The notes: generated from the sequence alone by a model not told the origin. DNA of 64,000 bases from VRUE01 sp035605695 (GCA_035605695.1 DATNGZ010000019.1:62001-126000); one strand, 5' to 3'. Positions 26,600 to 34,890 are shown, counted from the stretch's first letter. A program made the numbers and translations.

Positions 26600-27518
26600 T
26601 TCCCACCACCCGGTCCCGAATACTGTCGCCCCGCCTCGGGAAAAGCGCTTGCCGAGCATGGGCCCAATAGACGCCCGCTGGACGGTTCGGCACGGCGGCG
26701 GCGACCGCTCGCACTGAGTAGGACCAGGCGGTAAGAACGCGGACGACCAGCGCGGCCAAGCGGCCGTGGTGCTTGCGCATGTAGAGATCCCGATTGCGGT
26801 GGAATTCGACGATCCGCGGCAGGCCCTTGGCGAGGTCGGTGGAGAGCTGGTCGTGGTGGATCGCCTCAGCGCTGGGGACGTAGAGGCTGTGCCAGCCCGC
26901 CTCGGCGAGACGCTTGGCGAAGTCGCACTCGTCGTAGTAGACGAAGAACTCGGGGTCCATATAGTCGACCTCGCTGGCGGCCTCGCGGCGGACCAGGAGG
27001 GCGCTCGACTGCGCCCAGTCGACCTGGCGCGTGGTCCCGCCCTTGCTCTGAACCGTTAGCCAGCGGTGCAGGAAGAGGGCGCCTGCCAGCGCTGTGCCGA
27101 CCCCGGGAAACCGCCAGGCGCAGGGAACCGGCCTGCCGCTCGAGTCGAGCAATTGTGCCGTCGCCGCCGCCGCTTTGGGATCCGCGTCGAGGGCTGCTAC
27201 CAGCGCCGCCGCCGCGCCGGGTCGCAGCTCGGAGTCCTCGTTGAGCAGCAGGCAGTAGCGACCGTTTGCCTCGCGCATCAGGGTCGAATCGTTCTCCGCC
27301 TTGCCGCCCCGTTGCTCGAGCGCGACTAGGCGAATCTCTTCGCCCCGCGCCCGCACTGCCTCGACCGAGCCGTCGCTCGAGGCGTTGTCGAGGACGAGGG
27401 TCTCGCGCTCGAGCCCGGCCGGATGAGTGCGCTCGATCGCCTCGAGGCAGGCGAGTAGATACTCACGGCCGTTCGTGTTCACGACGCAGTAGGAGAGCGT
27501 GGGTGCCACCGAGGTCAC
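26571..27518 (-). CDS. Family 2 glycosyltransferase
   Basis: 315 aa, GT-A fold, probably transferring a sugar (rhamnosyl-type by resemblance) to the glycan intermediate. CVVNTNGREYLLACLEAIE, VLDNASSDGSVEAV, LLLNEDSELRPGA (the DXD-equivalent) and YYDECDFAKRLAEAGW are visible. The C-terminal hydrophobic patch may associate with membrane. The last residues, about VVGNDDPGRGST and the stop, are encoded by the arm of the F2 palindrome, so insertion of that element seems to have replaced the original end of the gene. GTG start at 27518, 14 nt from the divergent gene. Confidence 0.9.
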   Translation of the reverse strand: MTSVAPTLSYCVVNTNGREYLLACLEAIERTHPAGLERETLVLDNASSDGSVEAVRARGEEIRLVALEQRGGKAENDSTLMREANGRYCLLLNEDSELRPGAAAALVAALDADPKAAAATAQLLDSSGRPVPCAWRFPGVGTALAGALFLHRWLTVQSKGGTTRQVDWAQSSALLVRREAASEVDYMDPEFFVYYDECDFAKRLAEAGWHSLYVPSAEAIHHDQLSTDLAKGLPRIVEFHRNRDLYMRKHHGRLAALVVRVLTAWSYSVRAVAAAVPNRPAGVYWAHARQALFPRRGDSIRDRVVGNDDPGRGST

Positions 27519-27528
27519 GATAATCGTG
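27516..27528. promoter_or_regulatory. Perfect 13-bp palindrome between divergent glycosyltransferase genes
   Basis: CACGATAATCGTG, with a further CACGAT just downstream. It covers the GTG of the minus-strand gene and ends 4 nt before the ATG of the plus-strand gene. A dimeric repressor site controlling both genes is plausible; no regulator can be named. Confidence 0.4.
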
Positions 27529-27532
27529 CACG

Positions 27533-28648
27533 ATGCGGGTGCAGCTCGTCGACCCCTCGGCCTTCACGCCGCCCTACGACCGCGCGCTGGCGGCGGCGCT
27601 CGCCCGCGCCGGCGCCGAGGTTGAGCTGCTGACCAGCCGCTTCCTCTACGGCCCGGTGCCCGCGCCGCAGGGCTACCAGGTGCGCGAGCGCTTCTATCGC
27701 CGCAGCGCGTCGCGTGGCCTCGATGCCCGCGGCCGCCGCGCTTTCAAGGCCGCCGAGCACCTGCCGGACATGCTGCGCCTGCGCGGCGACCTCGACGCTG
27801 ACGTCGTCCACTACCAGTGGCTGACCGTGCCGGCCCTCGACGCCCGATTGCTCCCAGCCCGCAGACCGCGGGTGATGACCGCGCACTACGTCCTACAACC
27901 CCGCCCCAGCCGCCGCCAGGTTGTCGCCGCCCGCCGGATGTTCGGCGGCATGGACGCCGTCATCGCGCACTCCGAGCACGGGGCCGCGCGCCTGCACGGT
28001 GAGCTGGGCCTCGATCCCGCCCGGGTCCGCGTCATCCCCCACGGCGCCTTCGACTACTTCACCCGTCTGCTTGAAGAGAAGCCGCTCCCGGTCGAGTTGG
28101 AGGACGCCGCGGGCCCGGTGATCCTCTTCTTCGGCCTGCTGCGCCCGTACAAGGGGCTCGACACCCTGCTGCGCGCCTTCCGTGAGTTGAAGGGCGCCGA
28201 GCTGTGGATCGTCGGCAACCCACGCATGGACACCGAGCCGCTGCGCCGGCTTGCCGCCGAGGCGCCCGGCCGGGTCCGCTTCGTCACCCGCTTCGTCGAG
28301 GACGCCGAGGTCCCGGCGATCTTCCGCCGCGCCGACCTCGTCGTCCTCCCCTACCGCGACGTCGAGCAGTCCGGAGTCCTCTACACCGGCCTCGCCTTCG
28401 GCAAGCCACTCGTGCTCAGCGCCGTCGGCGGTTTCCCCGAGGTCGCCACCACCGGCGCCGCGCGGCTGGTCCCGCCCGAGGACCCCGCTGCCCTCGCCGA
28501 GGTCCTGGTCGAGCTGGCCGGCGATCCGCAGGCTCGTGAGCGCCTCGCCGCCGCCGCAGTTCAAGCCGCAGCAGGCCCCTATTCCTGGGACGCGATCGCG
28601 TCGCAGACGATCTCCCTCTACAAAGAGCTGATCGAGGCACGCCGATGA
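27533..28648 (+). CDS. Family 4 glycosyltransferase
   Basis: 371 aa, GT-B fold. The N-terminal half contains VDPSAFTPPYDRALAAAL and VVHYQWLTVPALDARLL. The C-terminal donor-binding half contains ILFFGLLRPYKGLDTLLRAF, RRADLVVLPYRDVEQSGVLYTGLAFGKP and SAVGGFPEVA, the E-x7-E type nucleotide-sugar site (here partly Q/G substituted). Probably a retaining glycosyltransferase of the exported glycan. The stop overlaps the next gene start by ATGA. Confidence 0.9.
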   Translation: MRVQLVDPSAFTPPYDRALAAALARAGAEVELLTSRFLYGPVPAPQGYQVRERFYRRSASRGLDARGRRAFKAAEHLPDMLRLRGDLDADVVHYQWLTVPALDARLLPARRPRVMTAHYVLQPRPSRRQVVAARRMFGGMDAVIAHSEHGAARLHGELGLDPARVRVIPHGAFDYFTRLLEEKPLPVELEDAAGPVILFFGLLRPYKGLDTLLRAFRELKGAELWIVGNPRMDTEPLRRLAAEAPGRVRFVTRFVEDAEVPAIFRRADLVVLPYRDVEQSGVLYTGLAFGKPLVLSAVGGFPEVATTGAARLVPPEDPAALAEVLVELAGDPQARERLAAAAVQAAAGPYSWDAIASQTISLYKELIEARR

Positions 28649-29775
28649 GCGCAATCGCGATCGCCTTCTGGCTGAGTATTGGTCTGATCGTCTACACCCA
28701 CCTCGGCTATCCGCTTGTCCTGCGGCTTCTTCTCGCCCTGCGCCGTCGTCCTGCCGAGGGCCCGGGCAACTGGGATGAGCTGCCCCAGGTCTCCCTGATC
28801 GTCGCCGCCTACGACGAGGAGGAGGTGATCGAGGCCAAGGTCGCCAACGCTCTGGCGCTCGACTATTCGCGTGAGCGGCTCGAGCTGATCGTCGCCTCCG
28901 ACGGTTCCGCTGACGCCACTGCTGAGCGCGCCCGCGCCGCCGGCGCAGACCTCGTGCTCGAGTTGTCGCGGGGCGGAAAGATCGCCGCCCAGAACGCCGC
29001 CGCCGAGGCCGCTTCCGGTGAGATCCTCGCCTTCTCCGACGCCAACAGCGTCTGGCAGGCTGATGCCCTGCGCTGCCTGGTCGAGCCATTCACCGAGGAC
29101 AAGGTCGGCTACGCCTGCGGTCAGGTCCGCTTCCTCGATGCCGGCGGCGACAACCCCGAGGGCGCCTACTGGCGCTACGAGATGAGGGTGCGGGAGATGG
29201 AGTCGGCGCTTGCCGGCGTCACCGCCGGCAACGGCGCGATCTACGCTGTGCGCGCCACGGCGTACGTCTCGCTGGCCCCCTCCGGCAGCCACGACCTCTC
29301 CTTCCCCTTCCGCCTCGCCAAGCGCAAGCTGCGCTCGCTCTACGTGCCGGCTGCCCGCGCCGAGGAGAAGATGGTGCCGACGCTGGAGGGAGAGCTGGCC
29401 CGCAAGCGGCGGATGATGGTCGGCATCTGGGACATCGTCGTCGGCGAACGGATGATCTCGCCGCGCGGCTACAGTCCCCTCTACGCCTTCGAGCTGGCTT
29501 CGCACCGACTGCTGCGCTACCTCACCCCCTTCCTCCACCTGATCGCCTTCCTCACCAATCTCGCCCTGCTCGGCCAGGGCTGGGTCTACGTCGTCACCTA
29601 CGGCCTCCAGCTGGCGGTTATCGCCGCCGCGATTCTCGGCGGCCAGTTCGGCCTCGGCCCCTTCCGGATCGCGCGCTATTACGCGATGACCACGCTCTCG
29701 ATCGCCGCCGGCCTCTGGGACCGCTTCCGCAAAGGGCCGCCGGCGGCCTGGGAGAAGGCACCGGGCACCCGATAA
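28645..29775 (+). CDS. Membrane-associated family 2 glycosyltransferase
   Basis: 376 aa. One N-terminal helix (IAIAFWLSIGLIVYTHLGYPLV), then a processive-type GT2 domain: VSLIVAAYDEEEVIEAKV, IVASDGSADATAERA, ILAFSDANSVW, GNGAIYAVRA and a late KRRMMVG in the position of the QxxRW region, followed by three membrane segments (about 290-360). This resembles polysaccharide synthases of the cellulose/hyaluronan synthase group, so it may extend a glycan rather than add one residue. ATG overlaps the upstream stop. Confidence 0.88.
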   Translation: MSAIAIAFWLSIGLIVYTHLGYPLVLRLLLALRRRPAEGPGNWDELPQVSLIVAAYDEEEVIEAKVANALALDYSRERLELIVASDGSADATAERARAAGADLVLELSRGGKIAAQNAAAEAASGEILAFSDANSVWQADALRCLVEPFTEDKVGYACGQVRFLDAGGDNPEGAYWRYEMRVREMESALAGVTAGNGAIYAVRATAYVSLAPSGSHDLSFPFRLAKRKLRSLYVPAARAEEKMVPTLEGELARKRRMMVGIWDIVVGERMISPRGYSPLYAFELASHRLLRYLTPFLHLIAFLTNLALLGQGWVYVVTYGLQLAVIAAAILGGQFGLGPFRIARYYAMTTLSIAAGLWDRFRKGPPAAWEKAPGTR

Positions 29776-29777
29776 AG

Positions 29778-30341
29778 ATGCCCCGCCCGCTCGACATCCT
29801 GATCGCGTCCCTCGCCCTGGCCGTGCTCTCGCCCTTGCTATTGATCGCGGCGATCGCGATCAAGCTCGGCAGCCGCGGCCCGGTGCTCTACCGTCAGCGC
29901 CGGGTCGGCGAGGGGGGGAGGGAGTTCGAGATGCTGAAGCTGCGGACGATGGTCGCTGGGTCGGACCCGGTCGGTGTTGGCACCGCCGTCACTCGCGACG
30001 ATCCGCGGGTCACCGCCGCCGGCCGCGTCCTGCGCCGCACTTCGCTCGACGAGATCCCCAACCTGGTCAACGTCCTGCGCGGCGAGATGGCGATCGTCGG
30101 CCCCCGCCCGACCATCCCCGCCCAGGTGGTCGACTACACGCCCCGTCAGCACCATCGCCACGACGTCGCCCCTGGAATCACCGGCTGGGCCCAGGTCCAG
30201 GGCCGCGCCGGCATTCCCTGGCAGGAGCGGATCGAGCTCGACCTCTGGTACGCCGAACACCGCAGCCCCGCCCTCGACGCCCGCATCCTGCTCAAAACGC
30301 TCTGGCTACTCGTCACTGGCCACGGGCTAGCACCCGACTAG
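29778..30341 (+). CDS. Initiating sugar transferase (undecaprenyl-phosphate phosphoglycosyltransferase)
   Basis: 187 aa, the minimal monotopic PGT form. The re-entrant helix DILIASLALAVLSPLLLIAAIAIKL, the KLRTM motif, then RRTSLDEIPNLVNVLRGEMAIVGPRP with the catalytic Asp-Glu dyad, and PGITGWAQVQGR. It transfers a sugar phosphate from an NDP-sugar to undecaprenyl phosphate, the first step of glycan assembly. Large PglC/WbaP-type N-terminal helices are absent. Two nt after the preceding glycosyltransferase, so same transcript. Confidence 0.93.
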   Translation: MPRPLDILIASLALAVLSPLLLIAAIAIKLGSRGPVLYRQRRVGEGGREFEMLKLRTMVAGSDPVGVGTAVTRDDPRVTAAGRVLRRTSLDEIPNLVNVLRGEMAIVGPRPTIPAQVVDYTPRQHHRHDVAPGITGWAQVQGRAGIPWQERIELDLWYAEHRSPALDARILLKTLWLLVTGHGLAPD

Positions 30342-30342
30342 C

Positions 30343-30393
30343 CGAACTGCATCAACTTCTAGGCCTGCCGGGCGGAGAAGTTGATGCAGTTCG
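30343..30393. terminator. 18-bp perfect hairpin immediately after the sugar transferase stop
   Basis: Arms 30343-30360 and 30376-30393 are exact reverse complements around a 15-nt GC-rich loop. It starts two bases after the stop codon and ends 8 nt before the -10 of the next gene. There is no U-tract. It probably ends the polysaccharide transcript in the manner of the U-less terminators proposed for actinobacteria, and has the same geometry as the other palindromes here. Confidence 0.65.
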
Positions 30394-30414
30394 CGAGGAC
30401 GTAGGGTTTTCGCT

Positions 30415-30963
30415 GTGAACGATCGACCACATGTCTCCTTGCGCCCGTTCGAGCCCGGCGATGCCGCCGCGGTTCACCGCTGGTTCAACAACCCAGCGGC
30501 GACCGCTTCGCTGATGGAGCAGCGCGACGGCTTCACGCTCGCCGAGGCGCAGGCCTGGGTGGAGCGGGCGATGGGGGATTCAGGCGAGGACCGCAAGTAC
30601 GCGATCGTGGTCGAGGACTACGCGGAGCCGGTCGGCTTCACCGCCCTCTACGGTCTCTTCCGCCAGACCGCCCCGGAGCTCGGGGCGCTGATTGGCGATG
30701 ACGTGAGGGGCAAGGGCGTGGGGCGTCGGGCCGAGGCGCTCACCCTCGCCAAGGCCTTCGACGAGTTCGATGCCCATCGCGTCTACGGTCGCATCCCGGC
30801 TCGCAACGAGGTCGCCAAGAAGACCGTCGCCGGGCTCGGCTGGAAGCACGAGGGGACGATGCGCGCCCACCTGCGGCGCGAGGGCGCGCCAGCTGACGAC
30901 TGCGAGATCTGGGGCGTCCTGCCCGACGAGTTTCGCGCCGCCGCCGCGGACCTGCTTCCGTGA
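30415..30963 (+). CDS. GNAT-family N-acetyltransferase
   Basis: 182 aa, RimJ/RimL-like acetyltransferase. Motifs: SLRPFEPGDAAAVHRWFNNP, an ELGALIGDDVRGKGVGRRAEAL acetyl-CoA loop, and RIPARNEVAKKTVAGLGWKHEGTMR. Substrate unknown; in this setting a sugar amine or a protein N-terminus is possible. TAGGGT at 30402-30407 lies 7 nt before the GTG start, a leaderless-promoter pattern, so it has its own promoter after the hairpin. The stop overlaps the next gene start. Confidence 0.85.
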   Translation: MNDRPHVSLRPFEPGDAAAVHRWFNNPAATASLMEQRDGFTLAEAQAWVERAMGDSGEDRKYAIVVEDYAEPVGFTALYGLFRQTAPELGALIGDDVRGKGVGRRAEALTLAKAFDEFDAHRVYGRIPARNEVAKKTVAGLGWKHEGTMRAHLRREGAPADDCEIWGVLPDEFRAAAADLLP

Positions 30964-31928
30964 GCGAGCCGAGCGCCGCCGCCGAGCTGATCGAGGACCG
31001 CGGCGAGGCGGCGGCCGGCGAGCAGTTCTTCCGCTCGCGCCCGTTCCTCGACGCCGAAGGGGTCACTCACACCCTCCGCATCGCCACCAACCAGGGCGAA
31101 CTGCTGGCGCCGCTGATCGTCAGCAAGATCGGCGACGGGCCGCAGCTCGACGCGATCTCGCCCTACGGCTATCCCGGCATTGCTGGCCCATCCGACTTTG
31201 ACCCCACTGGGGGTGGGTCAAAGTCGGATGGGCTTGACCCGACCCGGATCGATTTCTCGGCGACGGGCCTCGTCGCGGCCTTTATCCGCCACACCCTTGG
31301 TGAGCCGCCGCTAAGCGGCAGCAGCGAGCGCAACGTCGTCCTGATCGCCGACCCGACCCTGCCGCCAAAGAGCCGCCCCAGCGACCGCAACCAGATCAAC
31401 AAGAACCTGCGGCATGGCTACGAGCTGACGCTGGTTCCTGGGCCCGAGACGACCGCGGTGCAGCGGGCGGGCTTCCTCACCGCCTATGAGCAGACGATGC
31501 GACGCACTGCCGCCGCCCAGCGCTATTTCTTCGCCGCCGCTTACTTCGACCGCATCCTCGAATCGCCCCAGACTTGGCTGGCGCTCGCGCTCGCCCCGGG
31601 CGGCGAGGTCGCCGCCGGCTCGATCGCCGCCCGCAGCGACGGCTATCTCCACTACTACCTCAGCGGCAGCGCCGACTCCAACCTGCGTGACTCGCCGATG
31701 AAGAACATCGTCGCCGCGCTAGTCGAGCTCGCTGCCGAGCAGCGCCTGCCGCTCAACCTCGGCGGTGGGATCTCGCGCGGCGACCGGCTGGAGGAGTTCA
31801 AGCGCGGCTTCGCCAACCGCGAGCTGTCCTGGCGTACCTCGGAGATTATCTGCGACGCCGAGGCCTACGACCGCCTTGCGGCCGGTCGCGAGGCGGGGGA
31901 CTTCTTCCCCGCCTACCGCGCTAATTGA
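30960..31928 (+). CDS. FemAB-like/GNAT-fold acyl or aminoacyl transferase with an in-frame palindrome
   Basis: 322 aa. The double-GNAT fold is suggested by NQINKNLRHGYELTLVPG, AYEQTMRRTAAAQRYFFAAAYFDRIL and GSIAARSDGYLHYYLSGSAD...NIVAALVELA, as in FemX/BacSp222-like and polysaccharide-acylating proteins. Residues about 76-92 (GPSDFDPTGGGSKSDG) are encoded by a perfect palindrome (31186-31233) and interrupt the otherwise conserved YGYPG strand region. It overlaps the convergent DUF3105 gene by 8 nt. Likely modifies the glycan or wall precursor. Confidence 0.78.
   Translation: MSEPSAAAELIEDRGEAAAGEQFFRSRPFLDAEGVTHTLRIATNQGELLAPLIVSKIGDGPQLDAISPYGYPGIAGPSDFDPTGGGSKSDGLDPTRIDFSATGLVAAFIRHTLGEPPLSGSSERNVVLIADPTLPPKSRPSDRNQINKNLRHGYELTLVPGPETTAVQRAGFLTAYEQTMRRTAAAQRYFFAAAYFDRILESPQTWLALALAPGGEVAAGSIAARSDGYLHYYLSGSADSNLRDSPMKNIVAALVELAAEQRLPLNLGGGISRGDRLEEFKRGFANRELSWRTSEIICDAEAYDRLAAGREAGDFFPAYRAN
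31186..31233. repeat. In-frame palindrome (19-bp perfect arms) in the FemAB-like gene
   Basis: Arms 31186-31204 and 31215-31233 are exact reverse complements with a 10-nt loop. Translated in frame it gives a polar Gly/Ser/Asp segment without stops. Confidence 0.85.
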
Positions 31929-32703
31929 TCGTCGGTTCCGCCGGCGTCGGGCCGGTGAAGGGGAATCCCGTTACGGACTCTGGGCTCGTGCCCCAGGTCG
32001 CCTTGCCGAAATCGCGGATCGCGTCGAGCGTGATCGCGCCCTTGTATTCGTTGCAGCCGATCAGATTGGTCCAGGTGGTCGCGGCGACTTCGTAGGACAT
32101 GTTTTCGTTCGGAAAGAGCAGCGTCGCCCCGTACATCGTGTCGTAGAGCCCGATCAGTTCCAGCTGGGCGCTCTCGGAGAGGTCGGGGCTGTACTGGATC
32201 TCCATCCGGCCGTGCTCGAGCGAGTGGACGATGTCGAGTTCCTGGGGCATTTCCTTGTAGGCGCCGTCGGCCTGCTGGTAGGGCGGTTCGACGTGATTGC
32301 CTGAGGTCGGCGGGTTGGTTTTGTATTCCGGCACCGGCGCGGTCGGCGGAAGGTGGTTGCGACCCTCGTTCGGAAGGTTCAGGCGGAGGTCGCAGTCCGC
32401 CTTCTTCGCCGCCTGCTGCAGGTTGGTCACCTTCGGCGGCGGCGGCGTGGTTCCCGACCGTTCGTCGGGCTGGACGCCGTTGGTCGAGCCCGACGACTGG
32501 GCGATGTGGGATTCGCCACCGTCGTTCTTGTTGGCAGCGGAGAGGACGATCGCGATGATCCCGGCGAGCACCGCCAAGCCGACGATGCCGGCCACGCCGT
32601 AACCGATCATCAAGCGCCGCCGCTCGGACCCAGTCTGTTTCTTCTCGCGTTCCTGCCGGGCCTGGCGGAGTCGCTCCCTCTCTTCCTCCCTGCGGTTAGC
32701 CAT
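31921..32703 (-). CDS. DUF3105 membrane-anchored protein
   Basis: 260 aa. A charged N-terminus (MANRREEERERLRQARQ) and one membrane helix (YGVAGIVGLAVLAGIIAIVLSAA, about 35-57) lead to an exterior DUF3105 domain: PPTSGNHVEPPYQQADGAY, DIVHSLEHGRMEIQYSP, WTNLIGCNEY. The conserved His/Glu pairs (TSGNH, HSLEHG) look like a metal or active site, but no activity is established to my knowledge. A TAAAAT -10 candidate on the minus strand lies 11 nt before the ATG. Confidence 0.88.
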   Translation of the reverse strand: MANRREEERERLRQARQEREKKQTGSERRRLMIGYGVAGIVGLAVLAGIIAIVLSAANKNDGGESHIAQSSGSTNGVQPDERSGTTPPPPKVTNLQQAAKKADCDLRLNLPNEGRNHLPPTAPVPEYKTNPPTSGNHVEPPYQQADGAYKEMPQELDIVHSLEHGRMEIQYSPDLSESAQLELIGLYDTMYGATLLFPNENMSYEVAATTWTNLIGCNEYKGAITLDAIRDFGKATWGTSPESVTGFPFTGPTPAEPTIN

Positions 32704-32721
32704 GAGGACGCGCCATTTTAC

Positions 32722-33639
32722 TCAGAGAGACCTGGCCAGGTCGCCCGTGTCGTCGCGCCGCCTGTCCCAAGGGCGCGCCGCCTTCAGTGCGCCAAGCACC
32801 GCGCGCGTCGCCGGCGCCCGGTTCAGCGCGTAGAAGTGGATGCCGGGAGCGCCGGCGAGGAGCAGCTCCGAGCACTGCTGCGCCGCGTAGGCGATGCCGA
32901 GCTCGAACTCGGCTTGCTCGTCGCCACCGGCGGCCGCGAAGGCCGCTTCCAGGCGCGGCGGAATCGAGGCATCGCAGAGGTCGCAGATCCGCTTCGTCTG
33001 GGCAAAGCTGGCGACCGGGATCACCCCGGCGATGATCGGCACATCGATCCCCGCCGCCCTCGCTGCGGCGACAAAGTCGAAGTAGACCTGATTGTCGAAG
33101 AAGAGCTGGGTGATCAGGAACGAGGCACCGGCCTCGACCTTGGTCTTCAGATAGGCGAGGTCGGTCTCCAGGTCGGGAGCCTCGGGATGGACCTCGGGGA
33201 AGCAGGCGCCGCCGACGGTGAAATCCCATTTCGAGGCGATGAAGGCGGTCAGCTCGGCAGCGCTGCCGAGGCCGCCCTCGGGCTGGACGAAGTCCTCCTG
33301 GCCCCGCGGCGGGTCGCCGCGCAGGGCGAAGACGTTCTCGATCCCCGCCTCGGCGATGCGACCCAGGGTCGCCCCGATACCCTCGGCGCTCTCGCCAACG
33401 CAGCTCAGGTGCGCCATCGTCTCGTAGCCGAGGTCGTCCTTCAACGCCCGGGTGATCTCGACCGTCCCCTCGCGGGTCGATCCGCCGGCGCCGTAGGTGA
33501 CCGAGACGAAGTCAGGCTCCAACTCGCGCAGCGAGCGCGCCGTCGCGAACAGCGCCTCGGTCCCCTCCGCGGTCTTTGGCGGGAAGAGCTCGACCGAGAA
33601 GGTCGGTGCCTCGGAGGCGATGATCTCGTCTATGCGCAC
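32722..33639 (-). CDS. metF: 5,10-methylenetetrahydrofolate reductase
   Basis: Reduces methylene-THF to methyl-THF for methionine synthesis, FAD-dependent. 305 aa TIM barrel. Recognised by FSVELFPPKTAEGTEAL, SVTYGAGGSTREGT, HLSCVGES, FALRGDPPRGQEDF and FLITQLFFDN. The start is GTG at 33639. On the minus strand TACCCT lies exactly 6 nt upstream (33646-33651), predicting a leaderless mRNA. That 14-base context is nearly identical to the one before the enoyl-CoA hydratase at 34138. Confidence 0.95.
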   Translation of the reverse strand: MRIDEIIASEAPTFSVELFPPKTAEGTEALFATARSLRELEPDFVSVTYGAGGSTREGTVEITRALKDDLGYETMAHLSCVGESAEGIGATLGRIAEAGIENVFALRGDPPRGQEDFVQPEGGLGSAAELTAFIASKWDFTVGGACFPEVHPEAPDLETDLAYLKTKVEAGASFLITQLFFDNQVYFDFVAAARAAGIDVPIIAGVIPVASFAQTKRICDLCDASIPPRLEAAFAAAGGDEQAEFELGIAYAAQQCSELLLAGAPGIHFYALNRAPATRAVLGALKAARPWDRRRDDTGDLARSL

Positions 33640-33790
33640 CGCTGCAGGGTAGCTACGCGCCGGCTCCGCGGACCCTAGCTCATCCCGCCGGGACCGAATA
33701 TGGGCCCCTCAAACGGGGCAATTGTCGGACTTTGCGGGAACGTTTTCGTCGCCCCCCTTTCGCCCTAGCCAAGGTCGCGCTAAGTTGGTT
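33640..33790. other. Intergenic promoter region of metF and of the candidate RNA
   Basis: No gene supported. Contains the metF -10 (33646-33651, minus), a short GCCCC-TCAAA-CGGGGC-type hairpin near 33693-33711, and TAAGTT at 33781-33786, which could be the -10 of the RNA that follows. Confidence 0.5.
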
Positions 33791-33919
33791 CTGCGACTGG
33801 GAGAGACGCGGTCCGCGGAAGCCAAGCGGAGCACGTCTCGAAGGTGGCGCGACGAGCTTCAGCGTGCGAAGGCTACGCACGCGGCAGGCAACCGAACGCC
33901 ACCGTCAGTCGCATTTTTT
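33791..33919 (+). ncRNA. Candidate structured non-coding RNA ending in a six-T tract
   Basis: An outer stem TGCGACTG (33792-33799) pairs perfectly with CAGTCGCA (33906-33913), followed at once by six T (33914-33919). Inside are two arms. GAGACG (33803-33808) pairs with CGTCTC (33834-33839), with inner TCCGC/GCGGA (33812-33816, 33826-33830). GGTGGCG (33843-33849) pairs with CGCCACC (33897-33903), carrying a 7-bp hairpin (33862-33868 with 33876-33882). This three-way junction with an intrinsic terminator is the profile of a discrete small RNA. I do not recognise a known family; it is not SRP RNA, tmRNA or a TPP, FMN or cobalamin switch by motif. Confidence 0.6.
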
Positions 33920-33934
33920 ATGCCTCAAGGGTGA

Positions 33935-33973
33935 CTTCGTGTTTTATCTCGGATAGCGAGACAAAACACGAAG
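33935..33973. terminator. 17-bp hairpin downstream of the candidate RNA
   Basis: Arms 33935-33951 and 33957-33973 pair with a single A/C mismatch around GATAG. AT-rich segments within the stem (GTGTTTT paired with AAAACAC). It could back up termination of the RNA, or be another member of the palindrome set. Confidence 0.55.
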
Positions 33974-34124
33974 CCAGCGGTGGAGATGTCCGGGTCGGTG
34001 CCTAGCGTCCGGGTCGGCCGTCGAGCTCCTGCCCTCGTTGGCCCGCGTGCCGGGACGCAGTTCGGGAGTCGGGCGTTGTCGGGTGCCCCGTGAGTAACTC
34101 CGACAACTAGCCCGCCCACTCCCA
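33974..34124. other. Non-coding upstream region of the enoyl-CoA hydratase gene
   Basis: No gene supported. An 8-bp inverted repeat GTTGTCGG (34075-34082) with CCGACAAC (34100-34107) lies 18 nt before the -10 (TACCCT, 34125-34130), a sensible place for an operator. Confidence 0.45.
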
Positions 34125-34137
34125 TACCCTGCAGCGG

Positions 34138-34890
34138 ATGAGCGACGAGCTTCGCTACGAGCGGGTCGGGGCGGCGGCCGTGCTGACGATCGACCGGTCC
34201 GAGCGCCGCAACGCGATCGACGCTGCCGCGGCGGAGGCATTCCGGCAGGGGCTGGAGGACTTCGAGGCCGACGAGGGCGCTCGCGTGCTCGTCCTCACCG
34301 GCGCCGGGGGTCAGGCCTTTTGCGCCGGCGCCGACCTCAAGACGATGGACCTCAACGTCGACCATCCGCACGGCCCGATGGGGCCGACCCGGCTCACCCC
34401 GGCAAAGCCGGCAATCGCCGCGGTCGACGGCTGGTGCCTGGCGGGTGGGGTGGAGCTGGCACTCTGGTGCGACCTCCGCATCGCCACCCCCGGCTCGACC
34501 TTCGGCCTCTTCGAGCGTCGCTGGGGCGTGCCGCTGGTCGACGGGGGCACCCAGCGCCTGCCCCGCATCGTCGGCATGGGCCGAGCGCTGGACCTGATCC
34601 TCACCGGCCGCCCGGTCGAGGCCGAGGAGGCGCTGCGGATCGGCCTCGTCAACGAGGTCGTCGAGCCGGGCAAGCATCTGGAGCGGGCGCTTGAGCTGGC
34701 GGAGCGAATCGCGAGCTTCCCGCAGGAGACGATGCTCGCCGACCGCCGCGCCACGATCGAGGGCTTCGGCCTGCCGCTGGAGCAAGGAATAGCCCTAGAG
34801 CACAAGCTCGGCCGAGAGACTCTTCACGTCGCGGTGCAAGGAGCTCGCCGCTTCGCCGATGGAGCCGGCCGACACGGCGATGGCGTCTGA
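34138..34890 (+). CDS. Enoyl-CoA hydratase/isomerase family protein
   Basis: 250 aa crotonase-fold protein, probably acting on a CoA thioester in fatty-acid or branched-chain catabolism. The oxyanion-hole segments are AFCAGADLKTMD and DGWCLAGGVELALWCDLRIA. The second catalytic Glu region reads GLFERRWGVPLVDGGTQRLPRIVG. Substrate cannot be deduced. TACCCT ends 7 nt before the ATG, predicting a leaderless mRNA. The stop codon lies inside the first bases of an F2 palindrome. The neighbouring TetR genes may include its regulator. Confidence 0.9.
   Translation: MSDELRYERVGAAAVLTIDRSERRNAIDAAAAEAFRQGLEDFEADEGARVLVLTGAGGQAFCAGADLKTMDLNVDHPHGPMGPTRLTPAKPAIAAVDGWCLAGGVELALWCDLRIATPGSTFGLFERRWGVPLVDGGTQRLPRIVGMGRALDLILTGRPVEAEEALRIGLVNEVVEPGKHLERALELAERIASFPQETMLADRRATIEGFGLPLEQGIALEHKLGRETLHVAVQGARRFADGAGRHGDGV

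Noticed and set aside
33791..33919. Assignment to SRP RNA, 6S RNA or a known riboswitch
   Set aside because: The SRP GGAA tetraloop domain, the 6S central bubble and the TPP, FMN and cobalamin boxes were looked for by eye and not found; left as an unassigned RNA.
33722..33956. Short open frames of 70-74 codons upstream of the enoyl-CoA hydratase gene
   Set aside because: They overlap the strongly base-paired RNA candidate, have no ribosome-binding site and encode low-complexity Arg-rich peptides.
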